Assembly: GCF_026212465.1 (NCBI RefSeq)
Contig: NC_080059.1
Location: 13,995,042-14,059,041 of the forward strand
Length of the DNA: 64,000 nucleotides
Reading direction: 5' to 3'
Source of the DNA: Amaranthus tricolor
Taxonomy: Eukaryota; Streptophyta; Magnoliopsida; Caryophyllales; Amaranthaceae
Below the pieces are notes generated by a model. That model saw only the letters and a list, made by a program, of their open reading frames with translations. It searched no databases and was not told where the DNA came from. Positions within the stretch are counted from its first letter, which is position 1. Each line of letters opens with the position of its first letter. This document shows positions 23,390 to 35,459 of the stretch, piece by piece. Position numbers and translations under genes: made by a program.

Positions 23390-25957
23390 TCACCCTAATC
23401 TAAATGACTGTACAGCCTGCACAACAACAATTTCGAATTTTTCATCTTGCGGCTACATGAACCAAAACAATTATAAGAGATCAAACCGAAGAGTTTAATA
23501 TGGTTTACTAAAGACGACATTTTTGTACCTTTTCAATCTTGAACTCAAATTTATCAGATTCATCTTCTACAAACTGCAAGTAATAGTTTTAACTTTAGTA
23601 CCTACTCATCTGATCTACAAGTTGATTTCATTTCAGACGAGTAAAGCTTACCTGTCCGGTAACTGTGTAAAGTCTGTTGTACCAGCCATTGTTAGCCATT
23701 CCGATTGCAGAGTAGATATGCCTAAGACTTTCCCCCGGTTGTTGGAGTGTATACTCGATATAGTACAGCCCTGGCCAGTTCAAATTGTTAACACATAATT
23801 CCATAGCGATTTTGTATGACATGGTGGGGCGGCTGCAATGTTCATACAGTCCAATCCTCACCACCCATCCTAGGAGGGAGTGACGTCAATGGCGTTGGGA
23901 GAATGTAATGTTGTTGGCATCCAAACTTATCAATCAAACCTCGAATTAGTTGGAAAAGGAAAAGTCTTACCATTAGCAGCTTTACAATCTATGAGTTTTG
24001 CTGCAATTCCAGGGGGTCTTTGCCAACTTCTGTCCAATCCATTGACCTGATTATTTGTTGTTATTTCAGTTATAAATCATGGGCTCATGGCAGAGTATTA
24101 TTAACAGTCCGTGTGATTGTGGATACCACCATTTAATAGCAACAACTAAACGGGCCGTAAGAAGTTTGGAAACAGCTAAATTGAACTGAAGAATGATGAT
24201 GAAATGTGTGGTTTAGTTGTATTAATTACCAGACTTTCTGCAAAAGCATCAACCTTCCCAAATGATTCCAATCTGGTGAAATCAGGACCAATTCCTGTGA
24301 TTGCCACACTGACTACAAAAACAATCATTGAGGATCAGAATTATATATGTTTGTTACTTGTTTAGTAACCCTAGCTATAAACAAGTTGTAACCAAAATGC
24401 TACCATTTGAAGCAGAAGAAGCTTCTTCTGGGTAGAATGCTGTAATAGATTTGAATCCATCAGATTCCCCTTCTCCAACTTGCCAATCTGTATTCAAGTT
24501 TTTGGCAAACATATGAACTATTTTGAAAAAATGACTCATTAAATCATATGCACTTCTCTATGTGAATTTACAGAGGACGTTTGCTACCAAGGTCAATCGG
24601 AAAGAACTTTTTTATTACTACAGAGATCAATTCAACCAAAAGCTTAAGTTGATGGTTGAAGACTCATGAAGTGTTATATACTCTAACAGACACCTCACAC
24701 GAGAGTCTTTAGGCTAGAAGTGTGGTTGCAACACAAACCTTTTTCATACATAACGCGAAATATTGCACTTTAAATAAGGTGTGTGTGAGATTTGAACCCG
24801 TGATCTCTTGTCACGTTGGCAATGAACCAACTCAACAAAGAGCTTAAGCATTTGATTAAGTTGGTTCCTTGACATGGTATCAAAAGTCAATATGACAGAA
24901 AGATCACGAGTGTGAATTTCATCCACTCCTCAACTTTCAAGTGAAATATTTAACACCATAAATGAGCATGATATGTGTTGCATCCACACTTATAGCTGAA
25001 AAGACTCTCGTGTGAGGATGCGTGAGGGTGCGTGATAGAGTATAAAACATATGATGAAACTCTAACCATGAATTTAGGTTTTTGGTTGAGTTGATTCGAT
25101 TGCACACCTCAGACCTTTTAAATGCCGACTACATGTGAGTCACTTCATTCTGGGTATGAAATGGAATGGATTGTTTCATCAACTTGGCAGTAAAACTATG
25201 TTGTTTATGTACATTCTGTCACCCCAATTCCATTATTTGCTCCCTTGACGGGGTCAAATGTACGTGTCACAAACTTACTCTTAGGGATAACAAACAGGCT
25301 ATTTCATATAGATGTTATTTCTATACTTGATATATATTGTTCTGCTTAATTAATTTTAGGAATGAATGGTATTTTACCTTGAGGAATAGAAATCTTGAAC
25401 TTATTAACATCATCAGAGTAGACTCGAAACTCTGCAGGAACATTCAAAAAGAAAGCTCAGATGGCAATTCAAAGATGAAGACCCATCAAAGATAATTTCA
25501 TAAAAACAGTTCCTTTGTTTCCTCTCACCATCAACAGCAAAAGAAGGTAAAGAAACAGCAGGAAAAACTGCAGAGAAGGCCATCTGTAACAGTGCTTGTC
25601 TTCTTTTAGTGCTAATACTTCTAATTCCATCTTCTTTTGAAACACTGCAGAATACAACAGACTGCTTTCTACTTATAATTCCTACACTTCCTGTAAAATT
25701 ATATAAACAATTGCAAATATAGCATCAGAGACATCAATGTATTTGACTGTTAAATAGTTAGGGGGCTTGAACTCTGTTACTCGGACTCTTTACTTTATTA
25801 TAAATACCCACGCTCGGACATTCATAAAATATGCTAATCGGACATGGGTATACAAGTCCGAGTAACAGAAAATAGAAAGTGTATAAGAACCTGGCTTTGA
25901 GGAAGTAATATACAGCCTAGGGAATGATGATGGTGCGGTTGGAGCAGCTGCCATCAT
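23390..25957 (-). CDS. PPD4: PsbP-domain thylakoid lumen protein (PPD4-like), 238 aa
   Basis: Nine coding exons on the - strand join in frame: 25957-25891, 25690-25529, 25431-25378, 24487-24404, 24312-24230, 24046-23971, 23770-23652, 23573-23529 and 23416-23390 (717 bp, TGA). All introns are GT-AG. An in-frame TGA lies just upstream of the first ATG. The N-terminus looks like a chloroplast transit peptide, followed by a thylakoid signal with twin arginines (TKRRQALLQM, Arg52-Arg53), a hydrophobic stretch and a likely cleavage after SFA (about residue 74). The PsbP domain runs from about 77 to 238: FRVYSDDVNKFKISIPQDW, GFKSITAFYPEE, VAITGIGPDFTRLESFGKV, GLDRSWQRPPG, YYIEYTLQQPGESLRH, NGWYNRLYTVTGQF, AVQSFRLG. 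This matches the lumenal 29.8-kDa PPD4 type, whose role in the lumen is not well defined. Each exon is short, so no long single frame exists. Confidence 0.9.
23850..23925 (+). mobile_element. SINE-like relic in PPD4 intron 6
   Basis: The 3' part of the family is seen: CAATCCTCACCACCC, ATCCTAGGAGGGAG, CAATGGCGTTGGGAGAATG and TAATGTTGTTGG. It is inserted antisense to the gene. Confidence 0.5.
24638..25070. repeat. ~100-bp inverted repeat in PPD4 intron 3
   Basis: The arm at 24638-24740 (CTCACACGAGAGTCTTTAGG, AAGTGTGGTTGCAACACA) is repeated inverted at 24955-25070 (AAGTGTGGATGCAACACA and CTCACACGAGAGTCTTTTCAG when read on the - strand). The ~215-bp spacer contains a tRNA-like piece whose - strand shows CACGGGTTCAAATCTC (B-box-like) after TTGGTTCATTGCC. 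The arms could be two opposed copies of one repeat. Confidence 0.7.
25774..25868. mobile_element. 95-bp MITE-like unit in PPD4 intron 1
   Basis: Perfect 14-bp inverted ends CTGTTACTCGGACT and AGTCCGAGTAACAG enclose 67 bp with CGGACATGGGTA words. A right-half relative lies near 40910-40950 in AHL intron 3 (GTCGGACGCAAGTACC, TCTGAGTAACAT). Confidence 0.65.
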
Positions 25958-26642
25958 TCCCACTCAAATCTTTTGTTGAGCAATTATTTTCCTGGGATTT
26001 GATGTACCTTGGTTCATCTAGTTCTTTGGCAAATTTAGTTTGTGGTAAGAAGCAAAAGATGCCCCACTTCCATAATATCTTGCTTTTGGGAAGAATACGG
26101 AAACTAGTGATTGGGAAAATTCTTAGTTAATTTCTTCGATTCACAATTGTGGGAAATTCCAAGGGCATGGTACGCAGACCTATTAGATCGGTCAGATCGG
26201 TTATGCATCAATGGGTTTGATCCAACGGGTCATAAATATATTAATATTTTTGTCTCAGCGCTATAAAATAGCTAAAAAGACAATGTATCAATCATTAATA
26301 ATCAATAATCAATAAAGTATACCAATGAAGAAATAACTTGAGGAACGTATCGCACTATTATTTAAAATTTTTCCGCTATTTTTCTATTATTGACAAGGAA
26401 ACTTTTGATATGTGACTTGATATTTAGCGAAACAATTAACTTATCAAAACATGTAATATTTGTTGATTGACTATAATTATATGTGATAATCTATTAAAAT
26501 ACTTTATTTTCTTATATTAAACAAAAAAATAAATATACAATGTAAATCTCTAGTTTAGCTTGGTAATAAATCGTCATCATATAATAAATAAGCTAATTAA
26601 ATTGAATATTTTTTCAACTAAATCTTCTCTCCTATCTATCAA

Positions 26643-27396
26643 AGCATCATTATTCATGACCTAAAAAAAAGATAATTTTACTATTTCATAATTTTTTTCT
26701 CTCCTAAAAGTTCATCTTTCAACCTAATTTTATTAACAATGACTTCTTTTAAAAGGTCATCATCCTCTCTTTCTTAATTTTTTCTACCCCACCATAAGTT
26801 CTCTCCCTTAATTTATCTAATATTTATCTTTATTTTTTTATAATAATATTTTCATGGTTTTTTACTTGGATTTCTTCCATAATTTAGGTTATTTGAATTC
26901 ATATTTTTTTCCGGGGGGTTTTTGAAATGATTATTTTGGTATTTTTTAACAAAAAAAGTAGGAAAATAAGAAGAAAATATGTAAATATAAAATTATATCA
27001 AAAAATATCAATATGGGTCTCATTTTATAGATCTCGAAAAAATATGACCGTTGGTATAATTTTTTTTTAAAAAAAAAATTATTTAAATACGAAAATAGTC
27101 GCTAAAGGAAAAAAACGGGTATTTTTTTGCACCCAATCAAAAGCCAACAAGTGGCGTCAGCAAAGGGAAGCATGTCAGGCAGCAGGCTGGCAGTTTTCCC
27201 CGCCTAATCACACAGCGACACGTGGTAATTTTTTTAATAAAAAAAGGGGTGACCGTTCACATGAACGAGTCACATATTGATCTATTTGTCCAACCTTTTT
27301 CCTAACCCACCCAATATTAGATCACCATTATAATTATTTTTGCCATGATTTGGTCATATGAGCTCTAAAAGGGTCACCATTATTGATGCTCCTCAT
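26643..27396. mobile_element. Candidate TIR element upstream of the PPD4-like gene
   Basis: Left AAGCATCATTATTCATGACC resembles the inverse of the right end, GAGCATCAATAATGGTGACC. The interior includes CGACACGTGG near 27218, a G-box-like word. No coding capacity or target duplication is seen. Confidence 0.4.
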
Positions 27397-28243
27397 AGTT
27401 GAAGACTTTTTAAATTTTATTTGTCTCAATTATCAATAAATATATGAGTATATGTTTTAATATTGTTGTATAGTAAATTATTTATTCACTTTGATAATGA
27501 TAATATCATAACAAATATAAAAATTTAATAATTAAGTTTACATTGTAAATAAATTAATTTTATAAAAAAATATCATTACTCATATCAATAAATATTGATA
27601 GTAACCGTGTTACACGGGAATTTATCTAGTTGTTAACATTAGAAATATAATTTCTCTTGGGAAAAATCTTTTTGTGAACTCAGGTCCATTTTTAAACTTT
27701 CGGTGTCCTAGAGGCGAGATTAGAAATAAGGGCCCTTATCGCCCTTTCAAATATTATAATAGCCTGTTTGGGAACATGAAATTTAATTCCAAATGTTGAA
27801 TTGGGCCAAATATCTTGTTTGGCAAGTTTGGCATTTATAATTTAGAAATGAACCATTTATTTTGAAATCTTAAAATAAGTAACAAGTGGGTCAAATTTTT
27901 ATAATTCAAAATACAGACTTGTTATGTACAAATTCTTTGAACCACTCTTCTTATTTTATATCTCTAAACTTTTTCAATTCCTCTCTTAATTTTTATGAAC
28001 CCTAAATTTTTTCAATTTCTAGAGCATGTATGGAATTATGTTAAATGTAGTATCGGGTTCTCTTAAAGCTAATTTAAGGGAATCATTGCTTATGCTCTTT
28101 TTGATTTGGCAGTGATATAAAAGATCATTATTGTCATGTAAACTTCATTGAGGATTACCTACTTTTTTTTCTTGGTTCCTGTTTTTATGTCGAAGCATGT
28201 CCAATTAAAACTTATTTTACATCTTTTTCTGAATATTGTAAAA

Positions 28244-28598
28244 TATGTCAGAAGAATTAATTATTCAAGAGTCACAAAAGCGTGCAAGGAAAAATGATGA
28301 TGATAGAGATAATGCTTTGTCAATTGTGAGTTTCATTTTAGTAGTTTTAGGAGCACAATAGTCAAAAGTATAGGTTGAGAGAGGTCTCTTGGATTAAATT
28401 TTTCGTGCTTAAAAGAGGGCCTTTTGGATGTTAGACTTGAAAAATTATAGGATATGTCGCGATCAATTGGAATTTGACACACATTGCTTTGAGAAGTTGT
28501 CGCAATGTTCCTTCATTTTCTTACCCATGATTTAAAAAATAGAGTAGTACAAAGGATCTTTGCTCGTTCAGGAGAGACATGGAGTCGTCAGTTTCACA
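28244..28598 (+). pseudogene. Harbinger transposase copy 2, N-terminal part
   Basis: It begins SEELIIQESQKRARKNDDD, closely like copy 1. There is an in-frame TAG after VLGAQ, and compared with copy 1 about 50 bp are missing near 28497 (the join TTGTCGCAATGTTCC). The part ends at the 8-bp duplication where the hAT element entered. Confidence 0.85.
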
Positions 28599-29525
28599 TA
28601 GAGGTGTCAAACAGGTCGGGTTGGGTCGTTTTAAGGTTCGGGTCATATATGAATGGGTCAATAGACCCTTGACCTGAACCTGACCCATTTAATTAAATGG
28701 GTCAAAAATTAAAACCCCGACCTGATCTGTTGCAGGTCGGGTCAACCTGCTAATGACCCATTTAACCTGCTTTTTTTTCAGGTCATTGAACCCATATATT
28801 TCAGGTCATTTGACCCATTTTACCCATTTGACCCAAAAATTACAATATTACAAAATTACAATATAAAAACTAATTTATGGCTAACACTGTAAAACATTAC
28901 AAGCTTCATCCATTAATGGAACACAGTATAACATACTTTCATCCATTAATGGAGTTGAAAATCGAACACAGTACAAGCTTGAATTGAAGATCAGGAAGAT
29001 TGAACTGCAAAATCTGAAAAATCAGAAAAATCGAACACAATCCAAATCAGAAAAAATCGATCAAAAAAAAATCAGAAAAATGGGAAACAAAGAAATAAAT
29101 CAATAATTCTTACCTAGGTGCCGCCACAGAGAAGAGGAAGGAGAAGGCACACTCTGAAGTCGCACACAATCTTGCAAAACATAAAGAAAAATGGAGTAAA
29201 CATAACACAAACTGAAAAATCGAAAAAATCAAAAAAAATCGATAAAAATGAAACAGAAAAATGAAATAAAAAACAAGATGCAAATTACCAGTTTAGTAAA
29301 AATGAAACCCCAACAAATTCGAAAAAATGGAACCCTAAATAACACAAACACGAACCAAATTATTATGAAGAATTAAAGAGAGAAGAGAGAAGAGCAGCCT
29401 CCACAGCAGAAAAGGGAGAAGAGCAGGCTGGGGTCGTGGCTGCAGCAGACGCAAGCAGAGGCAGCCTAGATGTTGGTCGTTGCTGTTTGGGGAAGGTGAC
29501 GCAGCCCCTGCTGCTGCTTGGGAGG

Positions 29526-29569
29526 TGTAACACCCCGATATTTGCCCGAAATATTAAATGATTTGCTAA

Positions 29570-29640
<71 letters not shown>

Positions 29641-31901
29641 TTTTTAGAAAAAAAAAATATATTTCTTTTTATTATTTATTTTGTTAGTAGGTTAAATCAT
29701 GAGACTTCAACTTTTTAAGGCAATTAAAACCATTTTAAGTCCAAACCTTTTTCCTAATCTATCTTTAATTTCAAAAAAAAAAAAATAATAATAAAAGTGG
29801 GAATGTGAATGGGTTTGGCCGGCCACATGAGGGATTTGGGGGAAGATTGTAACTTCCATTTTGGCAATTGAATGGTTAAGGAAATTATCACAATTAAATC
29901 CCATAATTCCTTAATTAATTCCTTACCTTACATCCTTTCATTTCAAAATCATTTGCAAGTAAAGAAAACACTCCCAAATGCTCTAATCCTCACGCCTAAT
30001 CACCCTTTGGTTCATCAATTTTGGTGTTTTGTCCTTGTGCAATTGTGAGTAATTCTTAACCTAGTTTTATTTTTAAGTTTTAATTTTAATTTCTATGATT
30101 TTTATGTGTGTTATTTTATAGTTTATGATTTGTTCATGATTTAAAATTCATGTGTAGAAGTATGATGTTTTTCTATCTAAATTAATGTATGGTTTTTAGG
30201 GTTTTGGATATGTTTACATGTGTGTGAAGAATTGTTTGATGAATGATTGAAAAATATATATATACATACATAAAAAAAAAAATGCTTGCTCATATAAAAA
30301 ATGTATGTGGTGATGGAAATTTATTTTTATTTTTATTGATTAATAGAAGAAATTTATAATGTTGGTAGAGAAATATACATGTATATATGTGATGTGTTTG
30401 TGTGTGTACATTTGTGTAAAAAGAATTATTTTTGAGGAAAAAAATATATAATTAATTAAAATTTATTTTGTATGAGATCATGAAAATTATGTAAATTTTA
30501 TTGTTTAGATTTAATAGGAAATAAAGCATTGAAATTTATATTTTTGTGATAAAAAAAAAAATGAAATCCCGTAGGTTTTGAAAATGGTGAAAAAAATGTG
30601 TTTTTGGAACATTTTTGGCTTTGAAATTAAGTTAAAAATACTTATATTATGTTATAAATTATGAAAATTGGTACCCGGGGGTTTTGACGCCTTCCGGACG
30701 CAACGGTGAAGTCGGATTTTTAATTTGACAGTTTTAAGTTGAGTTTCTGGACAGATTGTATAGGCTGTCCTGTTTTGTGTATATACCATGTTATAGTATG
30801 TGATGGATGTTCATGTTGTGTGTAGTATTCTAGGTATGGATGTGATTGTATATGTGTGTTATAGATGATTTGAGGAAAATGTGTATGTGTGCTTATTTCC
30901 TGAATACGATTGAACCTTGTAGGAAGTCGATTCGTGACCGGGAATTGATTAAGACGCTTGTGAGTTGGTTATCTTGCTTAAGGTATGTACACGCAGCGTG
31001 GTTCGCACTAGTCCGATGTATCATATAATAATGATATACAAAAGTAAAGCAGGGATAAATAGTACGAATAATGTTATCTTTCGAATCAGTAATTTTTATA
31101 CATTGTTTTGATAAGCAGAGGTAGTATGACCTCACTAACTTTAAAGTGGACGTAGTATGACGTCAATTGGTGGAAAAGAATTACTCGCGGTTTATGAGGG
31201 CATTATGAGCCACCGCGGGGGTATGCATACTTAACCATAGACACCGAAGTAAGGCGAGTGTCTATGGTAGAGACTTGCTTAGGGGTTAGCTCCCCCTAAT
31301 GTATTGTCTCACTTATGGAGTTTGGAGTGTACCGACAGTATGGCTGGATAGTACAACAGTATGGCTGACTAACCTCTACATGAAAATAATTATTTTTAAT
31401 AAGCATGATCGAAGCATAAGGTTCTGTGAATTGTCAGCTAATAAATTAAAACTTTCTCTTATATTATTATTTATTTGGTATGCGACGTTTGCTGACGTGT
31501 ACTTTTGGTCTTAACGACCCTGCGATGATGTTGTTTCCTATCTGGCAATGACTAGCAATAAGTTAAGTTGCAGGTTTGGGGAGTGAGGATTGACCCTTGA
31601 AGAAATAAATCATTAGAATTTTCTAGTTAAGTTTGAACAACATTTGGTTTTTATGAGGCGATTTTCGTTCTCAAGTTGTAATAAGTAGATTTAACTTTTC
31701 GTTCTTATCCGCTGCTAAGAATTTCTTATTATCTAGTAGTTCATAATAACGCTAATAGAACTCGATCCGCACGTTTTCCTTAACTTCAAAACCGTTTTAA
31801 ACTGTTTTCTAACATCCCGGTTTGACTCGGATTATAGTTGTCTCGTTTTTAAAAGGTCATCTTCTCTTTTCGTACGATCCGAGTTATTCCGAGATGTTAC
31901 A
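29526..31901 (+). mobile_element. Solo LTR of a retrotransposon (2376 bp, exact 5-bp TSD)
   Basis: The segment begins TGTAACACCCCG and ends GAGATGTTACA, flanked by the 5-bp duplication GGAGG (29521-29525 and 31902-31906). These are the TG...CA ends and target duplication of an LTR, with the usual short inverted termini TGTAACA/TGTTACA. No gag or pol sequence is present, so it is best read as a solo LTR left by recombination between two LTRs. Its length and TGTAACACCCC start suggest a Ty3/Gypsy origin. It contains (ATT)n near 29572-29638 and a 10-bp perfect hairpin at 31235-31267. Confidence 0.85.
31235..31267. other. Hairpin in the solo LTR
   Basis: CCATAGACAC and GTGTCTATGG form a perfect 10-bp stem with a 13-base loop. 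A comparable 10-bp hairpin occurs in the LTR-like sequence at 54669-54695. Confidence 0.7.
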
Positions 31902-32061
31902 GGAGGGCGGCTGCTGGTCGGGGAAAATGGGAAGGAGGCGCACAGGAAGAGAGAGGAAGAAGGAGAGAAAGGAGAGGGAGAAGAGGAGGAAGGAGAAAAC
32001 GGCTTGGTCTTTGAGCGTTTAGGGTTTCGTGGGTCTTATATACCGTTTTTTTTTTTTTTTA

Positions 32062-32108
<47 letters not shown>

Positions 32109-32355
32109 GCTTATTTTATTTATTTTTAAATGGGTTAAATATGGGTCGACTTGACCTGATTGACCCATTTAATAAATGGGTTAAACAGGTTTTTTTCGGG
32201 TTCAAATATTCAACCTGAACCTAACCCATTAAATAAACAGATCAGGTCGGGTTGACCCATTTAATTAATTGGGTCAAAAATCTAAACCCAAACCCGCTAA
32301 TTTCGGGTCAAATTCAGTTCAGGATAGCAGGTCGGGTCAGCTTTTGCCAGCCCTA

Positions 32356-33218
32356 GTTTCACATCGTACTTAAAGCCGTACTAAAACTAGGGAAGTACTA
32401 TATCAAACCAGTTAGTCACAATACTGATTGTTTTGAGGACATCAAGTGGAGATACTTTAAGGGTAATGTTGGAGCCCTTGATGGGACCCATGTTAAAATG
32501 ACAGTACCGGTTAAGGATCGACTCCGCTATCGAGATAAAAAGGGGATATATGCACAAATGTCTTGGCTTCATGTGATTCAAATATTTGCTTCACGTATGT
32601 TTTACTTGGTTGGGAAGGATCGGCTTCATATCCTCGCATCCTTCGTGATGCTCTTTGGAGGCCTAATGGACTAAAAACACCTAGGAATAAATTTCTTCTT
32701 GTTGACTTGGGATTCACTAATGGTGAAGGATTTTTAGCTCCTTATAAAGGTACTCGGTATCACTTAAATTTTTGGTGAGGGAATATTCCAACAAATTATA
32801 TGGAGCTTTTTAACTTGAGGCATTCTTCGGCTCGAAACACAATTGAAAAAGCTTTTGGGTTATTAAAGAAACGTTAGAGTATTCTTAGACATCCGAGTTT
32901 TTTTGGAAAGATGACTCAAGTTAGAATTATAAATGCTTGTTTCATACTCCATAGTTTCTTGATGGAAGAGAAATTGGAAGAAAGGAATTGATTACATGAG
33001 GTAGATAATGAATTATCAAATGTACCCGGAACTAATGAAGAAGGGGAAGAAGCTTACATTTCACTTGTGTGTTCATCACTTGAGTGGAATAATTTTAGAG
33101 ATGAGCTTGCAAGAAATATATTTGCGGATTACTAAAGACGAACGGCACAACCTAGAAACAATTAATGTAGGAGAGATTGAACAAGATCGCATTAAACTAC
33201 TTAAGAAGATCTTTATGG
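32356..33218 (+). pseudogene. Harbinger transposase copy 2, C-terminal part
   Basis: It resumes after the hAT insertion. It contains GALDGTHVKMTVPVKDR (first catalytic D), LLVDLGFTNGEGFLAPYKG (second D) and NTIEKAFGLLKK (E), so all three acidic positions survive. Frameshifts (for example near 32555) and stops after LNFW and KKR break it. The acidic C-terminal tail corresponds to that of copy 1. Confidence 0.85.
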
Positions 33219-35459
33219 AATGAAAATTTCGAGCTCCCTGTCATACAAAATTCTATTCAATCTAGCTCGAAAGAAATATAATAATTACTCTATTAATTTT
33301 CATTCGAATACTGCAAACAAAAGTATAAAAGGTTTTTCATATCATTTCATTCTATATACTAAAGTAAAGACCACATAATGACACATGTCAACCTCTGGTA
33401 AAAAGTATTTTCACTCAAATTACCTTCTCGCGTATACTTTCTTATAACTCTATTGTAACTTTTACGACAAGAATACTATACATTAATGAATGTTATTGCA
33501 ATAAGTTTACTATTAGCTTTATATTATATGTGATTTTAGTAAGATTGAAAATAAATTTTCTATTTAAGATTTATCTTTTTATATATTAATTCCAATTACT
33601 ATGATTTTTTCTACCTCTAAATTGAACATGTCTCTTTATTTATACTGTATATTATTAGTCATCATTTTGTATACTAAAATGTTTACTTAATGAGGTTGAT
33701 AAATAACTTTATCGAGTAAGTGGCTAATTGCAAAAATAGTTGTCTTCTATTGCAAAGCAAAGACAAAAGAGGTCAAACAAAAATAAATAAACTTATTATT
33801 ATTGAAAATGAAATGGGTAACTTAAAGGCTTAAAGCTATTCAAATGAGGTGAACAATAAAGTGAATGCGTATAAAATGTCGTCATTTGTAAGATTATGAA
33901 TTTCATACACCATTCCTATTTATCAGCACCCAGAAATAGATGTTGCATTGAAAAGAAAAGTCCTCCTAGAAAACAGAACGACAAATGAGATAAAATTATA
34001 ATTTGATAATTTTGCTATGTTTGAAATTCTTCTTTACATTTATAAATATTACTAAGTGAAAATTCATTAAAATATAATAACAATTTAAGTTTATTATATT
34101 TCGTCAAGTAATCAGTCATTGAAAAAGCGTCATTTAAAATCAAAGGGTTTTTCTTTTGTATATTGTATGATGTATGTATGATGTGATGACTTCACTATCT
34201 TTGTCTCACTTGGTTTGTGCACATTTTCAAATATATTAATCAATGTCCTAATGCATCTTATTGTGCATAATTAAAAATTATAAAAATTTGATATTAATAA
34301 ATTGCATTGTAACGAATCAAATAAGATCTCAATTGACTATAATTTAATTTATATATTTGACATTATTCAAATTAAGAGTGTTATGAATAATGTTAAAAAC
34401 TAAATTGGGTAAATGAAGGGAGTATGTTTTAAGTATAGTTGAATTTAAATAATTAGAAGTGTTAAACACTAAATTGGGTAAATTGATTTTATGTTCGAAC
34501 GTCTAAAGAAGAGAGAAGCTTTGTGTTTTGGGTTTTTCAAAAATTTATTATCCTTACTTTACAATGACTCTTTATTTTCATTATGTATAAGTTGTTTGAT
34601 CTACAAAGCAAAATACGCATTTATCCATTTAACTTTCTTATGTATCTACTCCATTACATATGTTGGAGATATTTATATTTTATTCAATTTTTGATAAAAT
34701 AAATTTTTATATATCGTGTTTAACAGGGGTAATCAATTATTATTACATACATATATTTAACATATAGTGATCATTAAATAGCTCGTGCTTAGTACGACTA
34801 ATCAACAATTATGTTCTAATGATGTGTAAATATTATTATTTATTATTCAATTTTCTTTGTTGTGATTTTTCAAAATTATTATTTATAGTTCTCTTTCTTA
34901 ACTTTTATTTAATCTGTTTGTAACAATTATATTATTTATGCATAACAATTTCTAAATATCTCGTGCTTTAGCATGGGTGATCACCTAGTTCATTCTATTG
35001 GTGTGACTTCGCTGTAAATTAGCCTATTGAACATTGATGCTGTTTAACAAGACTTCTTTGTGAGACAACAAATATAAATGTTATACTTTAAAGGAGAAGA
35101 GGGTAATTTCTGGAGAAAATTTTCACCTAGATGATGTGAACGGTTAACTCTTCATATTTTTATACACTAAGGGATTGAAAGATAAGTTTATTGTCAACAA
35201 TGTGCATTATGTTGAATTATTAATGTCAAAATTTCCATATATTAATTGAATGTAAAGGGTAAGGAATCAAAATTGTAATAATACACTTCTAAATAAATGA
35301 AAATTGTTAAATAAATAAGGAAATATATCATAATAATTCAAATATTAATTGAGAAAATTGTCAATAATATATAAACATTTGTTCGATCTGCTAAATGTAA
35401 TAAACCCATATGTTGTTGATTTTTAAATAAACCACCTATCATAATAATAATCATAAATA
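33219..35459. other. AT-rich intergenic DNA, no gene seen
   Basis: No protein-like frames and no clear inverted termini. Phrases such as AAATTGGGTAAAT recur near 34400-34480, but no defined unit emerges. Confidence 0.5.

Larger units (their letters stand above)
28599..32355. mobile_element. hAT-type element inside Harbinger copy 2 (exact 8-bp TSD)
   Basis: A perfect 8-bp duplication GTTTCACA flanks it (28591-28598 and 32356-32363). Copy 1 of the Harbinger element shows the uninterrupted site with a single GTTTCACA (read on the - strand around 7981-7990). The ends are TAGAGGTGTCAAA and, inverted on the right, TAGGGCTGGCAAA. GGTCGGGT/GACCTG motifs crowd both ends. Without the nested LTR the element is about 1.38 kb and has no transposase. 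Confidence 0.92.
27761..33218 (+). mobile_element. PIF/Harbinger transposon, copy 2, split by nested insertions
   Basis: The left end is near 27761 (CCTGTTTGGGAACATG after TAATA, like the ends of copy 1). Transposase similarity starts at 28244 (ATGTCAGAAGAATTAATTAT), is interrupted at 28598, resumes at 32356, and fades after about 33218. The ORF1-type gene of copy 1 is not found beyond that point, so the right end is missing or replaced. Removing the 3757-bp hAT insertion and one 8-bp duplication restores collinearity with copy 1. Confidence 0.75.

Noticed and set aside
29518..29718. Poly-Leu frame
   Set aside because: It is a translation of the (ATT)n tract inside the solo LTR.
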